From positions 1 through 30,430 of the forward strand of contig JAJZZW010000007.1 in assembly GCA_021797385.1 (NCBI GenBank): a DNA stretch of 30,430 nt, written 5' to 3'. Shown piece by piece: positions 16,128 to 24,104 of the stretch. The translations under genes and the position numbers were made by a program. Positions within the stretch are counted from its first letter, which is position 1, and each line of letters begins with the position of its first letter. Origin of the DNA: Thermoplasmata archaeon (GTDB lineage: Archaea > Thermoplasmatota > Thermoplasmata > Thermoplasmatales > Thermoplasmataceae). The notes beneath the pieces are model-generated. The model saw only the letters and a list, made by a program, of their open reading frames with translations, had not been told where the DNA came from and did not search any database.

Positions 16128-17204
16128 ATGACTATAAAAGCAGTGGTTATGGCTGGTGGGAAAGGTACACGGCTCAGGCCCATAACATATTCGATCCCGA
16201 AACCGGTGGTGCCCATAGCAGGAAAGCCATGCATGTTATACCTATTGGATTCCTACTATAGTGCGGGCATCAAGGATGTAATTGTAACAACAGGTTATAA
16301 ATTCAGTTCGCTTATCACAAGTATAATAGAGAACAGACATGATGACCAGACCATACTGTTTTCTGTGGAAAAAGAACCGGCTGGTACAGCCGGTAGCGTT
16401 AAATTTGTCTCCAATTTTATCGATGATACTTTTATCGTTGGGAGCGGAGATATACTTTCCGATTTTAATATATCAGAGATACTTGAATTCCATAAAAGCA
16501 TGGGGGCGAAAATAACAATAGTTCTTACCGAAGTAGAGGATCCCAGACAATTCGGAATAGTTGAGTTAGAAAATAACAAAATCATAAGATTTCTGGAAAA
16601 ACCGGATAAAGACCAGACATTTTCGCATATAGCCAACACAGGCATATACATAATCGAGCCAGAAATTATGGATTATATTGATAAAATACCCTATGATTTC
16701 GCAAAGGACCTCTTCCCGGAGCTGATGAAAAAGAATATTGATATATATGGTTACATGGGAAAGGGGGTTTGGCTTGACACGGGAAGACCAAACGATCTGA
16801 TAATTGCAAATCAGATAATGGTTGAAAAATATGGAAAAACTTATACTGAAAATTTTATAAAGGGAAAGAATATAATAATGGATATGAGCGGTTTGCAAAA
16901 AGCCAATGTAAATCGTTGTTATACAGGGACAGGTATAAAAACAGGCGATAGGGTTACCCTTAACAGATCAGCTATCTATAATAATGCATTACTGGAGAAT
17001 AATGTAGAAATAACAAATTCTCTACTCATGGAGAATGTAACAGTCAAATCGGGTACTAAAATTAAAAACTCGGTTATAATGAGGAATTGCGTAATCGGGG
17101 AAGATTCAGAAATACTTGATAGTATAATAGCACCTGACATGGATTTGATGGGGAAATCAAGGATATATAATGTATCCCTTGCATCCAAAATCATAGAAGA
17201 TTGA
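16128..17204 (+). CDS. Sugar-1-phosphate nucleotidyltransferase with C-terminal left-handed beta-helix
   Basis: Makes an NDP-sugar from NTP and sugar 1-phosphate, as glucose-1-phosphate thymidylyl/uridylyl- or mannose-1-phosphate guanylyltransferases do. VVMAGGKGTRLRPIT (residues 6-20) is the nucleotide-binding signature, KPVVPIAGKP holds the next conserved lysine, EPAGTAGSV binds the base, VGSGDIL carries the metal-binding aspartate and FLEKPD the sugar-binding loop. After about residue 250 the chain turns into hexapeptide-type repeats (SAIYNNALLENNVEITNSLL, NSVIMRNCVIGEDSEILDSI). At 358 residues it is typical of archaeal members. The exact sugar cannot be told; glycoprotein or lipid glycosylation is likely in an organism with many sequon-rich surface proteins. 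The 3' end overlaps the convergent DUF131 gene by 14 bases. Confidence 0.9.
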   Translation: MTIKAVVMAGGKGTRLRPITYSIPKPVVPIAGKPCMLYLLDSYYSAGIKDVIVTTGYKFSSLITSIIENRHDDQTILFSVEKEPAGTAGSVKFVSNFIDDTFIVGSGDILSDFNISEILEFHKSMGAKITIVLTEVEDPRQFGIVELENNKIIRFLEKPDKDQTFSHIANTGIYIIEPEIMDYIDKIPYDFAKDLFPELMKKNIDIYGYMGKGVWLDTGRPNDLIIANQIMVEKYGKTYTENFIKGKNIIMDMSGLQKANVNRCYTGTGIKTGDRVTLNRSAIYNNALLENNVEITNSLLMENVTVKSGTKIKNSVIMRNCVIGEDSEILDSIIAPDMDLMGKSRIYNVSLASKIIED

Positions 17205-17577
17205 ATGCCAGTAGAATGTAAATCACCATAATGGCAACTGCAACAACAATTGATATATAAATCAATTTTTTATCATTACCGAATATTATGGGAACAGGGC
17301 CTATCATAATAAAACCACCAACATGTGATTTTTTTTCGTTATTTTCAGGATAATTTTCATCATGCCAATTATCCCTATTTATAACCGGTGTGGAAATAAA
17401 ATATAGAGCAACGCCGGAAAAAATCAATAGAAATGGTATTATGGCAACTGGTGTGCTACTCACTGCAAATGGAATGAATAAAAACAGACCAACATGTACA
17501 AGGCCTTTCACTGCCAGAAATATTAAAATGATAAAACCTAGCAGAATTAATAATATACCTAAGGTTCTGCCATTCAT
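17191..17577 (-). CDS. DUF131-family archaeal membrane protein
   Basis: 128 residues with three or more hydrophobic helices (about 8-25, 28-62 as one or two, and 107-126) and a hydrophilic middle. The GGFIMIGPVPIIFGNDKK segment (about 87-104) is the conserved GG-x-x-x-IGPIPI-x-FG signature I recall for DUF131/TIGR00304, an archaeal family of unknown function. It begins 2 bases after the stop of the coiled-coil gene, so the two are one operon. The convergent nucleotidyltransferase overlaps its last 14 bases. I cannot assign a role; the context suggests work with the coiled-coil protein, perhaps at the membrane. Confidence 0.75.
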   Translation of the reverse strand: MNGRTLGILLILLGFIILIFLAVKGLVHVGLFLFIPFAVSSTPVAIIPFLLIFSGVALYFISTPVINRDNWHDENYPENNEKKSHVGGFIMIGPVPIIFGNDKKLIYISIVVAVAIMVIYILLAFNLL

Positions 17578-17579
17578 AC

Positions 17580-18524
17580 TTACAGGAAGCCGGCCTTCTG
17601 GAGTATTAAAAGATCTTCTGTTGTAAGCTGTTCTCCAGCTTTGAACTTTTCATAAAGTTCTGATGCCCGTTCCTGAAGTTCAGATTCCTTCTCTTTCTTA
17701 CGGGTTACTTTTGTTTTATTTCTAATTGAAAATATGGCTTTTTCCATATCCTTGAGTTCCCCCTTGGTCTTTATGAATGCAGCGTGCTCAGCCTCTGATT
17801 CCTGACTGTACTTAATAAATACTTCGTGTTTTTCATCAGCCTCTTTACGAACTTCATCAAGCCTTTGGAGTTCTTCATTAATTTCATCACTGAGCTGGGA
17901 GATTCTGTTAGAGAGGTCTTCTATCTGTTTCTTATATTCCTCCCCTTTTGTTCGTTCCTCATTAATTTTATCAGTAAGCTCTTTTATGGTATCATTCTTT
18001 AAAAGTTCCTCCTCTCTCTGGATTTTTGATTTCTTGATTTCGTTTGTGAGCCTTCTTATTTCAACTATCATTTTATTCTCTTCTTCCTTCTTAAGCTCGG
18101 TGGTTTGCTGCCTCTTTTCAAGATATTGGAGTTCCTTTTCCTTGGCCTTTATATCTTTTATGTCCATACCTGTTCCAATGGATGATTTATATTCCCTCAA
18201 ATTCTTTTTTAATTCAGACAGATTTTTATAATGAACTTCTTTCTCGTCACGCAGTGTTTTGATTTTTTCAATTAAATCATTTTTTTCAGCAATCTTCTCC
18301 TTAGCCTGCTCGCGCATTTCGTGAGTTTTTTGATTTAACTCGTCACGTAATTTAGCATACTTTTGCGCTTCTGCATTGGCTTCATCTCGCTTCTTAATAT
18401 GGAGTTCTACTTCATCTCTGATTGCCTCTTTTTTTGTTTCAAAATCTTCCAAAAGGTCCGTCATGCTAACACTTCGATATCTTATTGCAGATGTTATGAC
18501 CGGACTAATAATACTCCGTTTCAT
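17580..18524 (-). CDS. Archaeal coiled-coil protein, COG1340-like
   Basis: 314 residues, almost wholly charged heptads (Lys/Glu/Arg) from about residue 25 to 280, ending in a compact helical tail, ERASELYEKFKAGEQLTTEDLLILQKAGFL, which recalls the conserved C-terminus of archaeal COG1340 proteins. The function is unknown in the family as far as I know; SMC-like or scaffolding roles are guesses. ATG 18524 was chosen because TTTAAATA on the minus strand (18545-18552) lies about 25 nt upstream, giving a leaderless start; ATG 18464 would remove 20 residues (KRSIISPVITSAIRYRSVS) and is the alternative. It is the first gene of an operon with DUF131. Confidence 0.8.
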   Translation of the reverse strand: MKRSIISPVITSAIRYRSVSMTDLLEDFETKKEAIRDEVELHIKKRDEANAEAQKYAKLRDELNQKTHEMREQAKEKIAEKNDLIEKIKTLRDEKEVHYKNLSELKKNLREYKSSIGTGMDIKDIKAKEKELQYLEKRQQTTELKKEEENKMIVEIRRLTNEIKKSKIQREEELLKNDTIKELTDKINEERTKGEEYKKQIEDLSNRISQLSDEINEELQRLDEVRKEADEKHEVFIKYSQESEAEHAAFIKTKGELKDMEKAIFSIRNKTKVTRKKEKESELQERASELYEKFKAGEQLTTEDLLILQKAGFL

Positions 18525-18544
18525 AAATCTGTAGTTGAGATTTG

Positions 18545-18552
18545 TATTTAAA
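18545..18552 (-). promoter_or_regulatory. TATA box of the coiled-coil/DUF131 operon
   Basis: TTTAAATA on the minus strand is centred about 25 nt before ATG 18524 and decides that start. Confidence 0.5.
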
Positions 18553-18584
18553 AAGACTATATAAGTATTACTATGAACTGTTAG

Positions 18585-18624
18585 CTACAGAAATTCTATA
18601 ATACGTATGATGCGTATTCTGTAG
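18585..18624. repeat. Bulged inverted repeat between the coiled-coil operon and the cobalamin operon
   Basis: The right arm CGTATTCTGTAG (18613-18624) pairs over its full 12 bases with AATACG (18600-18605) and CTACAG (18585-18590). The left arm is interrupted by a 9-nt bulge (18591-18599); the loop is TATGATG. It lies about 60 bases upstream of the coiled-coil start and 92 bases upstream of the cobalamin gene start, outside both TATA boxes, so it could be a shared operator or an RNA element in a longer leader. Confidence 0.5.
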
Positions 18625-18688
18625 TATATAATCATAGATAAATTTCTCATCCTGATAAATTCAACATATGAAAATAGTCCGTATAAAA

Positions 18689-18698
18689 TTATATAATA
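18689..18698 (+). promoter_or_regulatory. TATA box of the cobalamin operon
   Basis: TTATATAATA is centred about 23 nt before ATG 18716; no Shine-Dalgarno motif precedes the start. Confidence 0.45.
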
Positions 18699-18715
18699 AA
18701 TAATCATAAACAAAA

Positions 18716-19744
18716 ATGCACGGTGGGGATATATACAGATTTGCACGGGAACAGCAGGGAGAACCAGAATCGGCACTGGATTTCTCTGCTAACATGAATG
18801 ATTTTATTCAGGTAAAAAATATGAAAATAAGCAGTGTATATATAAAAAATTATCCAGAAGTCAATCTTGAGTTTTATAAATCCATTGTTTCTGAACATAA
18901 ATTTAAAAATGAAAATATTACAATAATTCCAGGACTGACTTTCTTTATATATCATTATATGGCTGGCATTGATGGTAATGTAATAGTAATCTCACCGGCA
19001 TTTACAGAATATATGTATGCCGCCACAGCCGCACACAGAATCATATTGCCATTCAATGTTATAAATAAGAATCCGGAAATAATAGAAAATTATAGTTTTG
19101 ATACATTATTCATGGTATATCCGGACAATCCCACTGGTCAAATCATGAGTAAAAAAAATATCATGAAAATTCTTGATATCTGTGTAAAAAAGAATGCAAG
19201 ATTATTTCTTGATGAGTCTTTTATATGGTTTGTAAACAACCGGGAACTAGATGAAGTGGAACTTATTGAATCATACCCAAATCTTATAATAGGCAGGTCT
19301 CTGACAAAAATACTTTCTGTGCCTGGCCTCAGGCTGGCATATGTACTGTCATCGAATAATAACATAAGCAGAATAGAGAAAAATCTGGAGCCATGGAGGA
19401 TTAGCCAGCCTGCACTGCTGTATTTAAGAACCTGTAATATGAATTTTAACGGTATTGCAGAAATGGTAGAAAGGGAACGGAATTATGTCATTAGATCTCT
19501 GGAAAGTATAAATATAAAACTTATCGGGTCTCCCAGGGCAAATTTCGCAACTTTCAAACTTCCTGCCGGTATTGATGGAATGAATATGAAAAAATTTCTT
19601 GCAGAGAGGGGGATAATGATCAGGTTACTGGATGACTACCCGGAATTCGGTATTAACTATATGAGGATAAGTATAAAAAAACACGGAAAGAACACTGTAT
19701 TGATCAGGTCTATAAGGGAATACATAGGTGATAGGCATGATTAA
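18716..19744 (+). CDS. cobC: Threonine-phosphate decarboxylase, CobD (Salmonella)/CobC type
   Basis: PLP enzyme of fold type I that turns L-threonine O-3-phosphate into (R)-1-amino-2-propanol O-2-phosphate, the linker of the cobalamin lower arm. It opens HGGDIYRFA and LDFSANMND like CobD/CobC proteins, where HisC proteins do not. PDNPTGQIMS (137-146) and FLDESFIWF (164-172) are the aminotransferase cofactor motifs, SLTKILSVPGLRLAY carries the PLP lysine K198, and the arginine of PGLR follows. At 342 residues it is of usual length. The next gene's start lies 8 bases inside its end, and that gene and the one after act on the same arm, which supports this call over histidinol-phosphate aminotransferase. 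Confidence 0.88.
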   Translation: MHGGDIYRFAREQQGEPESALDFSANMNDFIQVKNMKISSVYIKNYPEVNLEFYKSIVSEHKFKNENITIIPGLTFFIYHYMAGIDGNVIVISPAFTEYMYAATAAHRIILPFNVINKNPEIIENYSFDTLFMVYPDNPTGQIMSKKNIMKILDICVKKNARLFLDESFIWFVNNRELDEVELIESYPNLIIGRSLTKILSVPGLRLAYVLSSNNNISRIEKNLEPWRISQPALLYLRTCNMNFNGIAEMVERERNYVIRSLESINIKLIGSPRANFATFKLPAGIDGMNMKKFLAERGIMIRLLDDYPEFGINYMRISIKKHGKNTVLIRSIREYIGDRHD

Positions 19745-21158
19745 AATGATACAGATACTTGGAACAGCATCGGATTCGGGTAAAAGTACAATGGCTATGG
19801 CACTCTGTAGATATTTTTCTGATAAGGGCTACAGTGTTGCCCCATTCAAGGCTATCAACATGTCACTCAATTCAGTATCCCTTGAGGATTCCTCAGAGAT
19901 ATCAAGGGCACAGTGGCTGCAGGCTATCGCGTCCAGGTCTGACCCGTCCATGTATATGAATCCATTTCTCATAAAACCGGAGGGTATGGGGAAGTCCCAG
20001 ATAATAGTTCAGGGTAAATCTATAGGTTCACTACACGTATTGGAGTATTATGAATATCTAAAATCCAATGCAGAAAGTATTATAAGAGAATCATTGAAGC
20101 AACTTTCAGGAGAGTATGATATTATTATAGCCGAGGGGGCGGGTTCCGCCGCAGAGATAAACATGGAGGACAGGGATTTCGCCAATATATTTGTATCAAA
20201 TATATTTAAAACTCCGGCAATACTTATCTCTGATATAGAACGTGGAGGGGTTTTTGCGTCGCTTTACGGAACAGTAAAACTCATGAAAAACAGTGAACTT
20301 GTTAAATATCTAGTTATAAACAGGATGAGGGGCAATGTGTCCATGCTTCGTAGCGGCATAGAAAAACTGGAACGTTTGACCGGTAAAAGTGTAATAGGCG
20401 TAATACCACATTCTGAATTATCATTGCCTGGCGAGGATTCCATGAATTATTCAAAATCCGTAATACAGAATAATAGGATATGTGTTGTTAAATATCCGTA
20501 TATGGAGAATTATAGTGATCTAGACCCATTATATATGCTTAACATAGGATTTACATATGTGGATGCCTCTAATATAAATGCCATAGATGAATGCAATACA
20601 ATAATATTGCCCGGTTCAAAACTCGTAGGGAAAGATTTACAATACATGGAAAAAAGTGGGATATTGAAAAAATTGAAAAGCGTTTGTAGAACAAAAATCA
20701 TAATTGGTATCTGTGGGGGATACCAGATGCTTGGGAAAAGAATTGTAGATAAAAATGAGGTGGAGTCTGATAATAGTGAAATAACATGCATGGGAATCCT
20801 CGATGTTGAAACAGAATATATGGATAAAAAACAGACCGGAAAAGTAAACTACACTCTGAATTCAGCGATTTTCGGTGAAAATCCTAATGAAGAAGGATAT
20901 GAAATCCATTATGGCCAGATTGTACAAAACCATGAGAAACCATTTGCCTACGTTGATGGCAAATCTGAGGGGTCTGTAAATGGTAATGTTTATGGAACTA
21001 ATATTCATGGTATACTTGAAAACAGATATTTCCTTAACAAAATATTGAAAATGGAAGTACCGGATTATCATAGAACTCTTGAAGATAATGTGGCATATGG
21101 CGCAAAGCTTTTCACAGATAATATGGACATGGGAAAAATAGAAAAACTGATATTATGA
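19737..21158 (+). CDS. cbiP: Cobyric acid synthase (glutamine-hydrolysing)
   Basis: Amidates the b, d, e and g carboxylates of adenosylcobyrinic acid a,c-diamide using glutamine and ATP. The 473-residue product has the DTBS-like ATP domain (GTASDSGKST at 9-18, FKAINMSLNS at 37-46, IERGGVFASLYGT at 168-179) and a C-terminal amidotransferase domain with nucleophile C326 in GICGGYQMLG, GYEIHYG (387-393) and H424 in GTNIHGILE. ATG 19737 was chosen because AGGTGA (19726-19731) lies 5 nt upstream; GTG 19728 and ATG 19746 are alternatives. It overlaps the upstream gene by 8 bases and cbiB by 4. Confidence 0.95.
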   Translation: MIKMIQILGTASDSGKSTMAMALCRYFSDKGYSVAPFKAINMSLNSVSLEDSSEISRAQWLQAIASRSDPSMYMNPFLIKPEGMGKSQIIVQGKSIGSLHVLEYYEYLKSNAESIIRESLKQLSGEYDIIIAEGAGSAAEINMEDRDFANIFVSNIFKTPAILISDIERGGVFASLYGTVKLMKNSELVKYLVINRMRGNVSMLRSGIEKLERLTGKSVIGVIPHSELSLPGEDSMNYSKSVIQNNRICVVKYPYMENYSDLDPLYMLNIGFTYVDASNINAIDECNTIILPGSKLVGKDLQYMEKSGILKKLKSVCRTKIIIGICGGYQMLGKRIVDKNEVESDNSEITCMGILDVETEYMDKKQTGKVNYTLNSAIFGENPNEEGYEIHYGQIVQNHEKPFAYVDGKSEGSVNGNVYGTNIHGILENRYFLNKILKMEVPDYHRTLEDNVAYGAKLFTDNMDMGKIEKLIL

Positions 21159-22111
21159 TAAACGGTGCTGAGCTACTGATATTGACTCTTATCATTGCGG
21201 TTATTCTGGATACTGTTGCAGGCGAACCCCCTGATATTATACACCCTGTGGTGATCACAGGAAAGATTATAGCAAAAGTTAAACCGTATTTCAGTAAATT
21301 TAAAAACAAAATTTTGTCAGGGTGCATTTTTCTGCTATCTGTAATTATCATCAATACGCTTCCTGTTATAATAATCATGTATATTTTATATCGCCCGAAA
21401 AATACAATAATCCTAATAATTTTTATCATAATATATGCATATTTTCTGAAGAGCACCTTCTCAATTAATTCAATGGGTAAGCATATTAAAAAGATAATGG
21501 ATTCACTGGAAAACAACGATTTGAAATCCGCAAGGGGTTATACTGCTATGGTTGTAAGAAGACCTGTAAATGACATGGACGCTCATGGTCTTGCCTCCGC
21601 ATCAATAGAGACAATAGCTGAGGGATTTGTTGATGGATATTTGACACCGTTATTTTTCTACGCTTTTTTTGGACTTGCAGGAGCTATTGTTACTAGGATT
21701 ATCAATACCATGGATTCCAATGTTGCCTACAGGGATACGCAAAACTATGAACTGGGCAGATGTACTGCCATGGAAGATTCCATAATAAATTTCTTTGGAT
21801 CAAGAATAACTCCTGTAATTTTCAGGATAAGCGCCATCCTGCTTGGATATAGCAATAGAAAAATTATGGTCATTAATACAACAGATAGTCTGAATGCTGG
21901 TTACAGCATGGGTGCAATGGCATTAGTACTCAATGTTGTGCTTGAAAAAGATGGTGAATATATAATAAACAGCAGGGGTAACCAGCCGGAAATCAACGAT
22001 ATCAGAAAGGCAATGAATATTTACTATTTATCTTCCATAATATTCCTCATTTTGTTTGTTATTCCTGTAATTGCCATACTATTTGCAATCCATCTACTAT
22101 CCATTTTCTAG
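21155..22111 (+). CDS. cbiB: Adenosylcobinamide-phosphate synthase, CbiB
   Basis: Membrane enzyme that joins aminopropanol phosphate to adenosylcobyric acid. The N-terminal TVAGEPPDIIHPVVITGKII is the family signature (GDPP-x-x-x-HPV-x-x-x-G). MVVRRPVNDMDAHGLASASIETIAEGFVDGYLTPLFFYAFFGLAGA is the conserved core, and INTMDSNVAYRDTQNYELGRCTAMEDSIINF matches the N-T-x-D-S-M-x-G block with some changes (SNVAYRD for SMVGYKN). There are four to five hydrophobic helices over 318 residues. Its two substrates are the products of the two genes just upstream, with which it is translationally coupled. Confidence 0.94.
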   Translation: MINGAELLILTLIIAVILDTVAGEPPDIIHPVVITGKIIAKVKPYFSKFKNKILSGCIFLLSVIIINTLPVIIIMYILYRPKNTIILIIFIIIYAYFLKSTFSINSMGKHIKKIMDSLENNDLKSARGYTAMVVRRPVNDMDAHGLASASIETIAEGFVDGYLTPLFFYAFFGLAGAIVTRIINTMDSNVAYRDTQNYELGRCTAMEDSIINFFGSRITPVIFRISAILLGYSNRKIMVINTTDSLNAGYSMGAMALVLNVVLEKDGEYIINSRGNQPEINDIRKAMNIYYLSSIIFLILFVIPVIAILFAIHLLSIF

Positions 22112-22206
22112 ACATCTTAGACATCAGTTGAATAAGGTATAACAGCAAAATATGGAAAATTATAAAATATGAATAATTATTTATTTTTAGTCACAATATA
22201 TTATCT

Positions 22207-23313
22207 ATGTCAATGGCTTATAATAATGATTACTGGTATGATTACCTGAAAAGCAAAGAAATTACAGAAAAAGATGCAAAGGAATTGCTTGATATGGATA
22301 TTTATTCCCTGATGTCTCTGGGTGATTCACTTACATCACTGGAAATAGGAGATAGGGTATCTTACGCTGTTTCATATAATATAAATTATTCAAATTACTG
22401 TACTGCTTCGTGTCCTATATGTGCTTACTATGTTCCATATAAAATAAAGAAATATAATCCGGAAAAAGGATTTGAATTATCAGTAGAGGATGTACATAAT
22501 GAAGCTTTAAAAGCCAGGGAATTAAATGTTACTGAGATACATATTGTTGGAGGATTCAACCCTGATTTAAGTATAGAATACTATGAAAATATATTTAAAG
22601 AGGTAAAGAAAATACTTCCTGATATAACCCTAAAAACATTCACGATACCTGAAATAGACTTTATCGCCAGAACAACTGGGAATTCAATACCTGAAATTAT
22701 AGATAGATTTAGAAAGGCAGGTATGGATGCACATACAGGTGGCGGAGCAGAGATATTCAATGAAAATATAAGAAAACAGATTACAACCCCTGAAAAAATA
22801 TCAGGTGAGAAATGGCTTGAAGATGCAAAACTAATTCATAGCCTTGGGATTAAGGGCAATTCAACGATGACCTATGGAACAGTGGAGGGGTATGATGACA
22901 TAATAAATCATATGATCAGGTTAAGGAACAATCAACTTGAACAGCCAGGATTTTTGTCCTTCATTCCATTAAAGTTTAGTATTGAGAACACACCCCTGTA
23001 CAAAATGGGAAAGGTAACGATGCCGGCATCAGGTGATAAGGACATAAGGGTGTATGCACTTGCAAGAGCAATACTTGGAAAGTCAATTAAGAATATCAGT
23101 GTTTACTGGGTTGCACTTGGTAAGGAGCTTGCCCAGGTTGCCCTGATGTCAGGAGGAAGTGATCTTGTAGGAACCGCATTCAGCGAGAAGGTTTTCGGCG
23201 CAACAAACAGAAAAACTTCAGGGAGTGTGGAGGAACTCAATCACCTGATAGAGGAAATAGGTAAGGTGCCTGCACTGAGAGATACGTTTTATAATATAAA
23301 AGAGTACTACTGA
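22207..23313 (+). CDS. mqnE: Aminodeoxyfutalosine synthase MqnE (radical SAM)
   Basis: Adds the S-adenosyl radical to 3-[(1-carboxyvinyl)oxy]benzoate to make aminodeoxyfutalosine in the futalosine menaquinone pathway. The 4Fe-4S cluster cysteines are C65, C69 and C72 in NYCTASCPICAYY. VGGFNPDLSIEYYENI, DAHTGGGAEIFNENIRKQI and NSTMTYGTVEGYDD are MqnE-type motifs (GGGAEIF, where MqnC has GAGGEIL). Related CofH and CofG proteins share the fold, but a chorismate dehydratase follows after one base, so the menaquinone route is favoured. An AT-rich box (22175-22186) sits about 25 nt before the ATG. At 368 residues it is standard length. Confidence 0.9.
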   Translation: MSMAYNNDYWYDYLKSKEITEKDAKELLDMDIYSLMSLGDSLTSLEIGDRVSYAVSYNINYSNYCTASCPICAYYVPYKIKKYNPEKGFELSVEDVHNEALKARELNVTEIHIVGGFNPDLSIEYYENIFKEVKKILPDITLKTFTIPEIDFIARTTGNSIPEIIDRFRKAGMDAHTGGGAEIFNENIRKQITTPEKISGEKWLEDAKLIHSLGIKGNSTMTYGTVEGYDDIINHMIRLRNNQLEQPGFLSFIPLKFSIENTPLYKMGKVTMPASGDKDIRVYALARAILGKSIKNISVYWVALGKELAQVALMSGGSDLVGTAFSEKVFGATNRKTSGSVEELNHLIEEIGKVPALRDTFYNIKEYY

Positions 23314-23314
23314 A

Positions 23315-24055
23315 ATGATAGGACTCATTAATTTATCTCACTCTGATCCATTGTACATGTCATTTCCACCTGGAGAGACAGTAAGAAACAGTGCTGCCAT
23401 TAATCTGAAAAATCTGCTGGAGGGCAGAATAGAAATAGGTATGGTATCACTTGTTTCTTTCTTAAAAAATATAGACAGATTGGAACTGGTAGAAAGTATG
23501 AACATCCATTCCAGGGCGAATACGGTATCAACGCTACTGGTTTCAAAACTCAATTATTTAAAGAATAACCTGAAAATCAATGTTACATCGCTGACAAAAA
23601 CTACTGAACTCTACTTGAAACTGGTACTTGATAGAATGGGGATATCATATCAGATAAAGGAATCCGATTATTCTGATGCTGATAATCTATTAAAAACGGC
23701 AGATTATGCACTTATCATCGGTGATAATGCCATAGAGGCATATTCAGGAAATTTGAATATACTGATGGATATAGGGCTTGAATTTGCAAAACAGTATAAT
23801 ATGTATCCAGTGTATGCAGTTTCAGCTGCCTCCCATGGAACAGATGTGGATAATAGCATGTTGAACTACCTCAACGGGCGTATAGTGGAATCAAAAAAAT
23901 ACATCAACGAGGCGGCAAGGTTAAATTCAATAAAATTTAAGGTGAAGGAAGAGGTCATGCATGAATATTACAGAAGTATAGATTACTCCTTTACCGAACC
24001 TGTTATAAAAACCATAGATTTTATAGAGCATTTAATTGAAGAAAAGGAAACATAA
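23315..24055 (+). CDS. mqnA: Chorismate dehydratase MqnA
   Basis: Dehydrates chorismate to 3-[(1-carboxyvinyl)oxy]benzoate, the entry step of the futalosine pathway. The 246-residue protein has the periplasmic-binding-protein-like fold of the MqnA/MqnD family: IGLINLSHSDPLYMSF at the start, LLEGRIEIGMVSLVSFL, NIHSRANTVSTLLVSK and ADYALIIGDNAIEA. These resemble MqnA motifs (INYLNSxP, DIGLVSS, ALLIGDxAL). It starts one base after mqnE and supplies the MqnE substrate. MqnD is a homologue, but operon position and the N-terminus favour MqnA. Confidence 0.88.
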   Translation: MIGLINLSHSDPLYMSFPPGETVRNSAAINLKNLLEGRIEIGMVSLVSFLKNIDRLELVESMNIHSRANTVSTLLVSKLNYLKNNLKINVTSLTKTTELYLKLVLDRMGISYQIKESDYSDADNLLKTADYALIIGDNAIEAYSGNLNILMDIGLEFAKQYNMYPVYAVSAASHGTDVDNSMLNYLNGRIVESKKYINEAARLNSIKFKVKEEVMHEYYRSIDYSFTEPVIKTIDFIEHLIEEKET

Positions 24056-24104
24056 TAAACACTGAATTGGGAATATATTTATTTTATAAAGCTATATTAT
24101 AATT

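Noticed and set aside
18716..19744. Histidinol-phosphate aminotransferase (HisC)
   Set aside because: The HGGDIY and LDFSANMN start and the coupling to cbiP and cbiB fit threonine-phosphate decarboxylase better; no his gene is near.
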